From assembly GCA_002372175.1 (NCBI GenBank), contig DFIS01000017.1, positions 1 to 63,947 of the forward strand: a stretch of 63,947 bases of DNA, given 5' to 3'. The notes below the pieces were generated by a model, which had not been told where the DNA came from, ran no database searches, and saw nothing but the letters and a program-made list of their open reading frames with translations. Positions 59,209 through 63,947 of this stretch are shown in pieces; positions within the stretch are counted from its first letter, which is position 1, and every line of letters begins with the position of its first letter. The translations under genes and the position numbers were made by a program. The stretch is from Solobacterium sp. UBA3691. GTDB taxonomy: Bacteria; Bacillota_I; Bacilli_A; Erysipelotrichales; Erysipelotrichaceae.

Positions 59209-60291
59209 TCACTGCAGGCCGCCGATACGAATTGAATCATCCAGTTTCTGCAGGATGCCCTTGAGTCTCTCATAGGTATCCTTTTCTTCTTCTGCCAGTT
59301 CACTGCCCTCAAACAGCTGCACATGCGTATCTGTCTCCGTGAAGACAGTCTTGCATACATCCACACGCGGATTGGTCAGTTCTATCTTTGTCAGATCATC
59401 CGTCGTCGTCTTTGTGACGGTAACAGCACCGATCACCCCGTAGGCATCCTCACTGTCCGTAAACAGCGAACCAAGCGAATAGTACACCAGCGTATCATCG
59501 ATCCACTCTGCCGGCTGTACCGCATCTTCAGCATTGCCGAAGATCACCGAAGCTCCGGCATCTGCCAGACTCTCCGCGATCGCACGCTGCCGTTCAAGCG
59601 GTGCAGAGCCATCCTGTCCCTGCCACCAGACCGAAACGACCACGATATCCGCCTGCGCTGCCGCCTTGGCAACGATCTCCGGTGTCCTGACATCATCATA
59701 GACATTGACGAGATAGCGTTCATGTTCGGGCAGTTCATCCTCCAGCATATCGGTGAAGGCAAGGAAGGAAATACGGATACCATTGCGTTCAAAGACTGGA
59801 ATGCGGTTCTGATCATCCGTAGATCCGTAGGTTCCCGCTGTCTCTACCTCATTGTCCAGCCAGTAGGAAAGCGAGATATCGATCCCGCGCTTGCCGCCGG
59901 CAAGACATCTGGGATTGGCAAGACTGACCGCATCGATCCCGGACGCAACCAGCGCATCACCGAAGGAATCAGGAACTTCCGTACCGACCAACGGGATCAT
60001 ATTGAAAACAGCCAGATCGGAATTCGAGAAGACTGACGCAAGACCGCTGAAACTCTGATCGTACCTCTCATCATAGCCGTCACGGATATCAACAGCCCCT
60101 GCTGTCAGCACATTGATCACGCGTACATCCTCCTGCTTGGGCTTTGAAGGATACGCTGTATATGCAGAAGCTGCCCGCTGTCTCTCCATGAATAAAGTAA
60201 TCAGGTTCATCGAAAGACTGACGATACCGATCACAAGTGCCAGTGCCAGCAGTAACTTACCGCTCTTATCCCAAAATTCTCTGTTTTTCAT
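59209..60291 (-). CDS. CapA-like membrane-anchored protein with degenerate active-site motifs
   Basis: This 360-residue protein has an N-terminal membrane helix (KLLLALALVIGIVSLSMNLI) and a CapA/PgsA fold like that used in poly-gamma-glutamate export. Motif positions are recognisable but altered: the NLE site reads NMI (97-99), LANNH reads LANPR (124-128), the HWG site reads WWQGQD (222-227), and the GxHPHxxQPxE site reads GNAEDAVQPAE (252-262). The histidines expected to bind metal are gone, so it is probably not a functional phosphoesterase. It ends on the base after the folT stop. Confidence 0.8.
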   Translation of the reverse strand: MKNREFWDKSGKLLLALALVIGIVSLSMNLITLFMERQRAASAYTAYPSKPKQEDVRVINVLTAGAVDIRDGYDERYDQSFSGLASVFSNSDLAVFNMIPLVGTEVPDSFGDALVASGIDAVSLANPRCLAGGKRGIDISLSYWLDNEVETAGTYGSTDDQNRIPVFERNGIRISFLAFTDMLEDELPEHERYLVNVYDDVRTPEIVAKAAAQADIVVVSVWWQGQDGSAPLERQRAIAESLADAGASVIFGNAEDAVQPAEWIDDTLVYYSLGSLFTDSEDAYGVIGAVTVTKTTTDDLTKIELTNPRVDVCKTVFTETDTHVQLFEGSELAEEEKDTYERLKGILQKLDDSIRIGGLQ

Positions 60292-60324
60292 GCTTCACCT
60301 TAGTACGATTATAACACGATTAAA

Positions 60325-60333
60325 TGCTATAAT
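60325..60333 (+). promoter_or_regulatory. Extended -10 promoter of the yggS-like gene
   Basis: TGCTATAAT is a perfect extended -10 element. ATG 60343 follows after nine bases, so the predicted leader is only about three bases and there is no ribosome-binding site. Confidence 0.65.
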
Positions 60334-60342
60334 ACTGACGAT

Positions 60343-60987
60343 ATGATAAACATCGAACACTACAAGCAGGTAAAACAGGACCTGCCGGCACATACCGAAC
60401 TGTGTGTCGTATCAAAACGAAGATCCCGGGAAGACATTCTTGCCTACTATGATCTCGGCGAACGTCTTTTTGCGGAAAACAAAGCGCAGGAGCTGCTGAC
60501 CAAGACTGACCTGAAGGATGATATCCGCTGGAGCTTTATCGGTCATCTGCAGCGCAATAAAGTACGCCAGATCCTGCCTTATGTTTCTCTGATCCAGTCC
60601 CTGGATTCTCTGGAACTTGCCGAGGTGATCGAAAAAGAATGTACACGCATAGACAAGACCGTGGATGTTCTGGCAGAGTTTCACCTGGCTGTCAATGACA
60701 CAAACAAGACCGGACTTGATGAAGCGGATGCCCTTTCGTTCGTGCGGGCATGCCGGCAGTTCCCTCACCTCCGGCTGACAGGCATGATGGCCATGGGTCC
60801 TCATACCGATGATGAACAGGAGATCCGCAGGGTCTTCATGCACGGACAGGAACTCTTTGCTGCACTGCAGAAAGAATGCGGTGACACATTTACAACTCTT
60901 TCCATGGGAATGAGTCATGACTATCGTATTGCCTGTACATGCGGTTCTACGATGGTCCGTATAGGCAGTTATTTATTTGAGGATTAA
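60343..60987 (+). CDS. PLP homeostasis protein (YggS/PLPBP family)
   Basis: This 214-residue protein has a TIM-barrel that binds pyridoxal phosphate and buffers vitamin B6 and amino-acid pools; no catalysis is known. The PLP lysine is in LCVVSKRRS. FAENKAQELL, WSFIGHLQRNKV and LSMGMSHDYRIA are conserved. The last segment reads CTCGSTMVRIGSYLF, the usual phosphate-binding end. It precedes a PLP-dependent aminotransferase by three bases, a fitting partner. Confidence 0.94.
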   Translation: MINIEHYKQVKQDLPAHTELCVVSKRRSREDILAYYDLGERLFAENKAQELLTKTDLKDDIRWSFIGHLQRNKVRQILPYVSLIQSLDSLELAEVIEKECTRIDKTVDVLAEFHLAVNDTNKTGLDEADALSFVRACRQFPHLRLTGMMAMGPHTDDEQEIRRVFMHGQELFAALQKECGDTFTTLSMGMSHDYRIACTCGSTMVRIGSYLFED

Positions 60988-60990
60988 CAG

Positions 60991-62226
60991 ATGAAGTTTT
61001 TAAGACCTGATGCGGATACTGCACGCCTCCATGACGCAGTATTTGAGATTGCTTCGGCAGCCCGTGCCGATGCGGTCGTCAACGGAGATCTCGTTGTCAA
61101 TGCAACGATCGGTACGCTGTACGGAGAAGACGGTAAACTCGTTGCCCTGAAGAGCGTATACGACCACTATGATATGATCGACCACCGGATCAAGGCTGCA
61201 TATGCATCCTCCTTTTCCGGTACACCCAGTTTCCGCAGTACGGTATTCGACTGGGTCACAGCCGGCAAACTGAATGAATTGCCCCACACTGTGATCGCGA
61301 TGCCCGGCGGCACCGGCTCCATCAGCAGTTCCTTTCATGTCTTCATGAAGGAAGACGATACCGTGATCCTGCCTGATATCTGCTGGTCCAACTACCGCAC
61401 GATGGCTCACATGCACTTCCTGAATACAGAAACATATCAGGTGTTTGACGGCGATCACCTGAATCTCTCCAGCATTCGTGAGACCATTGCGAAAGTACAG
61501 GAAACATGCTCAAAGGTCTTCCTGGTCGTCAACGACCCCTGTCACAACCCTACCGGCTACAGTATGACCGACAGCGAGTGGCAGGAACTGATCGCCATCA
61601 TCAATAAAGCCTCCGAGAAGACTCCGGTCATCCTGCTGGATGATATCGCCTATATCGACTTCGCCTACAGCAGGGATCCCCGTGCCTACATGCGGCACTT
61701 CCGGGATATCACCGACAACGTGATGGTCATCATCTCGTTCAGCTGTTCCAAGTCACTCTCCTACTACGGTATGCGCTGCGGTGCCTCTGTACTGCTGTCA
61801 AAGGATGCCGCGGCGATCGAAGCTGCCGATGCCGTACTGGACAAATATGCCCGTACGATATGGTCCAGTATCTCTAACTCTGCCATGGTGAATTTCGTCT
61901 GGGTCATCCATGACAATCTCAATGCCTACCTGAAGGAAAGAAACAGCTATGTGGATATGCTGAAACAGCGTTCCGATCTCTTTCTCAGAGAGGCTGAGGA
62001 AGCAGGACTTGATCTGCTTCCCTACCGTGAGGGTTTCTTTATCACCCTGCGCGGTCATACAAAGGAAAACGCAAAGAGACTGCACCAGGCTCTGATCGAT
62101 GAACACATCTATACGGTTCTGCTCGGCGAGAATCTGCGTATCGGCATCTGTTCACTGCCGTTAAATAAAGTGAAAGGACTGGCTGCCCGTATCCGTAAAG
62201 CTATCAGCGATAACGGGCTTGACTGA
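60991..62226 (+). CDS. Class I/II PLP-dependent aminotransferase
   Basis: This 411-residue fold-type I enzyme has the cofactor loop MPGGTGSISSSFH, NDPCHNPTGYS, LLDDIAYIDF (Asp pairing with the pyridine nitrogen), the Schiff-base lysine in SFSCSKSLSYYGMRCG, and arginine in GENLRIGICSLP. The closest style is aromatic amino-acid or kynurenine-type aminotransferases; the substrate is not certain. It starts three bases after the YggS gene and leads into the HD gene with a one-base gap. Confidence 0.9.
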   Translation: MKFLRPDADTARLHDAVFEIASAARADAVVNGDLVVNATIGTLYGEDGKLVALKSVYDHYDMIDHRIKAAYASSFSGTPSFRSTVFDWVTAGKLNELPHTVIAMPGGTGSISSSFHVFMKEDDTVILPDICWSNYRTMAHMHFLNTETYQVFDGDHLNLSSIRETIAKVQETCSKVFLVVNDPCHNPTGYSMTDSEWQELIAIINKASEKTPVILLDDIAYIDFAYSRDPRAYMRHFRDITDNVMVIISFSCSKSLSYYGMRCGASVLLSKDAAAIEAADAVLDKYARTIWSSISNSAMVNFVWVIHDNLNAYLKERNSYVDMLKQRSDLFLREAEEAGLDLLPYREGFFITLRGHTKENAKRLHQALIDEHIYTVLLGENLRIGICSLPLNKVKGLAARIRKAISDNGLD

Positions 62227-62227
62227 T

Positions 62228-62770
62228 ATGACACATATTCTCGGTTCCAAAAGGGATTTTCTGGACTATACGGATGAAGATGCACAGGAGTTCCTGAAGA
62301 TCACTTCCGATATCTCCGAACACCCTGAATTCCAAAAACTGAAGAATTATACTCACCACCTGCACACCACCCGCTGGCAGCACTGCATGAATGTTTCCTG
62401 GTATACCTATCTCTGGTGCAAGAAGCTTTCACTGAACTATACCGAGGCAGCCCGCGGTGCCCTGCTCCATGACTTCTTTCTGTATGACTATCATACGGAA
62501 CAGCCGATTCCCGGCAAGCATGCGGATGTCCATCCTCTTGCGGCTTTTACAAATGCCGAGAAATACTTTACGGTCACCGATATCATGCGTGACTGTATAC
62601 TGAATCACATGTGGCCTACGGCAGGTATCCGTCCGGCAACTCCGGAGGGACTGGTCGTGACCGCCGCAGATAAATACTGTGCAGGTATAGAAGTCGGCTC
62701 CCGCTCCTACGAGACGCTGGCTCCCCTGCTTAAACAGATCATTGAGATGATCGAGGAAGGAAAGAACTGA
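62228..62770 (+). CDS. HD-domain phosphohydrolase
   Basis: This 180-residue protein has an HD domain of the predicted metal-dependent phosphohydrolase type: RWQHCMNVSWYTYLWCKKL, ALLHDFFLYDYH and HPLAAFTNAEKYF, with LNHMWP. It probably acts on a nucleotide or phospho-metabolite, not identified. ATG 62228 is used, as an in-frame TTG nine bases upstream overlaps the aminotransferase. Its stop overlaps the next gene by one base. Confidence 0.88.
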   Translation: MTHILGSKRDFLDYTDEDAQEFLKITSDISEHPEFQKLKNYTHHLHTTRWQHCMNVSWYTYLWCKKLSLNYTEAARGALLHDFFLYDYHTEQPIPGKHADVHPLAAFTNAEKYFTVTDIMRDCILNHMWPTAGIRPATPEGLVVTAADKYCAGIEVGSRSYETLAPLLKQIIEMIEEGKN

Positions 62771-63636
62771 TGCCTGCTGCCAGTACACACACAGAGTTTG
62801 CCAGAGACGTCTATTTCTCCCTGCCGCCGGAAGAACGGAAGAAGATCACCGACTTCCCCATGTATTACATAGGCTCCCAGGGACCCGATCTGCTGTTCTT
62901 CAGCCGCTTTTCCTATCTGCCGGGTTCGCTCAAGAAGTACGGCACCCGCATGCATGGAGACAAAGTCAGAGAAGTGATCCGTTTCTTCAGAGAATATGCC
63001 AAGGATGATCCTGCCCTGAACAGTTATATTGCCGGCTATCTCTGCCACTATGCACTTGATTCACAGGCACATCCCCTGATCGACTGGGCAGCCCGTGTCA
63101 ACCACGAAACGACCGGTATCCACCAGGGTGAAGCACATATCTCTTCGGAAGCTGATATCGATCTCGCCGTGCTGAAGAAACACGGAAGAAACATGGACGG
63201 CTATAACGTCTATACCGATCTCAAAGCCTCCCCGGAGAGTAAAGAAAAGCTTGCCCTGATGTACCAGGCAATGCTTAAGGAAGTCTTTGATGTACCGGTA
63301 TCCCTGAATGATACCAGAGAAGCCATTACCGGTATATGCCGGATCACAAAACTGTTAAGACCGACCGCCGGATGGAAATACAAAGCTGTATATAAAGCTG
63401 AGAATCTGGCCGGTATTCCCCATGTCGTCTCCGGGATGATGCTGAACAAGCCTGACCACGACAGCCTTGTGATGAATGAAGAACACCGGGAGTACGATTC
63501 ACCCACGCGCGGGGTGATCAGTCACCGTTCATTCATGGAGATCTACGATGATGCGCAGATATTTGCGGCAAAGCTGATCACAGACTTCAGCGAAGATGAT
63601 CTGCAGTACGACTTTGCCGGTGATCCGATCCGCTGA
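62770..63636 (+). CDS. Zinc-dependent phospholipase C-like protein
   Basis: This 288-residue protein resembles bacterial zinc phospholipase C enzymes and their cytoplasmic relatives. THTEFARDVYF at the start, YYIGSQGPDLLFF, and LCHYALDSQAHPLIDWAAR hold the His/Asp zinc-ligand pattern. No signal peptide is present, unlike secreted phospholipases, so an intracellular hydrolase is more likely. It is the last of the rightward unit starting at yggS, and a terminator hairpin follows within 80 bases. Confidence 0.85.
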   Translation: MPAASTHTEFARDVYFSLPPEERKKITDFPMYYIGSQGPDLLFFSRFSYLPGSLKKYGTRMHGDKVREVIRFFREYAKDDPALNSYIAGYLCHYALDSQAHPLIDWAARVNHETTGIHQGEAHISSEADIDLAVLKKHGRNMDGYNVYTDLKASPESKEKLALMYQAMLKEVFDVPVSLNDTREAITGICRITKLLRPTAGWKYKAVYKAENLAGIPHVVSGMMLNKPDHDSLVMNEEHREYDSPTRGVISHRSFMEIYDDAQIFAAKLITDFSEDDLQYDFAGDPIR

Positions 63637-63637
63637 T

Positions 63638-63843
63638 CTACGCAAACAGATACTTGTATACATTCATGGCACAGATCAGAAGGATCAGTACCATGGCGGA
63701 TAAAAAGAGTTTTTCGACAGCCCTGCTGTCGATTTTTTATTGATCATGCGTCCGATGATGCCGCCGAGCACACCGCCGCCGATCCCGCATATTGCTCCAA
63801 TAATGCTGGCAAACAGACTAACTAACAGATACAGCATGCTCAT
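63638..63843 (-). pseudogene. TauE/SafE permease remnant: centre deleted and frame shifted
   Basis: Reading from ATG 63843, MSMLYLLVSLFASIIGAICG is the standard start of a TauE/SafE sulphite-exporter-family permease. After GIGGGV the sequence passes directly to what in the family is the C-terminus (LGGIIGRMINKK), so about 170-200 residues are missing. The frame then breaks in a run of A: one extra A would restore RAVEKLFLSAMVLI and a normal membrane end, LLICAMNVYKYLFA. The junction lies in G/C-rich GGCGGC repeats. The gene is dead. Confidence 0.82.
63714..63738 (+). terminator. Intrinsic terminator for the rightward phospholipase-like unit
   Basis: TCGACAGC and GCTGTCGA enclose CCT and are followed by TTTTTT. 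The hairpin lies inside the TauE remnant on the opposite strand, and its T-run is the place where that gene's frame is broken. Confidence 0.8.
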
Positions 63844-63947
63844 ACTTCACAGTCCTGTTATACAGAAGTCTCTTTTAAACAGATGAATTACCATATTAAG
63901 CGCAACAGATGACCATGGGGTAAAGAAAACTCGCTAAGGGTTGTCAA
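63844..63947. other. Window end without a recognised feature
   Basis: The last 104 bases hold no open frame of note and no clear hairpin. An AGGACTGTGAAG stretch (minus strand) may be the old ribosome-binding site of the TauE remnant. Confidence 0.5.

Noticed and set aside
63844..63947. A left end of the element whose right end is at 136-225, which would make the window lie between two element copies
   Set aside because: No hairpin or sequence shared with the known copies is visible in the last 104 bases.

Overview
The window is about 64 kb of bacterial chromosome, moderate in G+C and densely coded on both strands. The gene set fits Bacillota: YqeH/YhbY/YqeK/RsfS ribosome-assembly genes, topoisomerase IV, CarD, a CIRCE element, an ECF folate transporter behind a THF riboswitch, and strong Shine-Dalgarno sequences. 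A small-genome anaerobe of the Erysipelotrichales type is my best guess. That is inference from gene content, since no rRNA is present.

Layout. (1) 1-15.4 kb: the end of a probable IS200/IS605-type element, then a long leftward operon (parE-parC-yqeH-yhbY-nadD/yqeK fusion-rsfS). After that come plsY, a DUF1848 protein, an M18 aminopeptidase, hflX, an amidohydrolase, a VTC/DUF4956 pair and a deleted aconitase gene carrying a second copy of the element end. (2) 15.5-24.7 kb: a GNAT-pyrophosphatase fusion, SseB-like protein, rhomboid and HtrA proteases, a three-gene glycerol-3-phosphate-dehydrogenase-like operon, a repeat-bearing SGNH hydrolase and a Sel1 protein. (3) 24.7-34.3 kb: tRNA-Ser(GGA), a zinc/manganese-type ABC transporter, a second rhomboid, DNA polymerase IV divergent from a LexA-like repressor, queA-queH, MscS, a TetR cluster and rlmA. 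(4) 34.3-47.4 kb: an XRE regulator, htpG under a CIRCE operator, DMT and CDF transporters, a WYL regulator with Sir2, mntP, carD, RNA methyltransferases and an MBOAT/DHHW acetylation pair. (5) 47.4-63.9 kb: a Ugp/Msm-type sugar ABC operon, a degenerate SDR, an alpha/beta hydrolase, rluD, an NCS2 purine permease with an attenuator-like leader, a HAD phosphatase, a candidate small RNA, the THF riboswitch with folT, a degenerate CapA, yggS, an aminotransferase, HD and phospholipase-C-like proteins, and a broken TauE gene.

Most genes are housekeeping, and I see no large defence or biosynthetic island. The most informative signals are regulatory and degenerative. Several promoters place the -10 box exactly six bases before ATG, which implies leaderless mRNAs. 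Symmetric operators sit in divergent promoters. The folT riboswitch has two mutually exclusive hairpins that explain its output. A candidate sRNA carries C-rich loops. Two genes (aconitase, TauE) have lost their middles, and three proteins (NadD part, SDR, CapA) keep the fold but have lost catalytic motifs.
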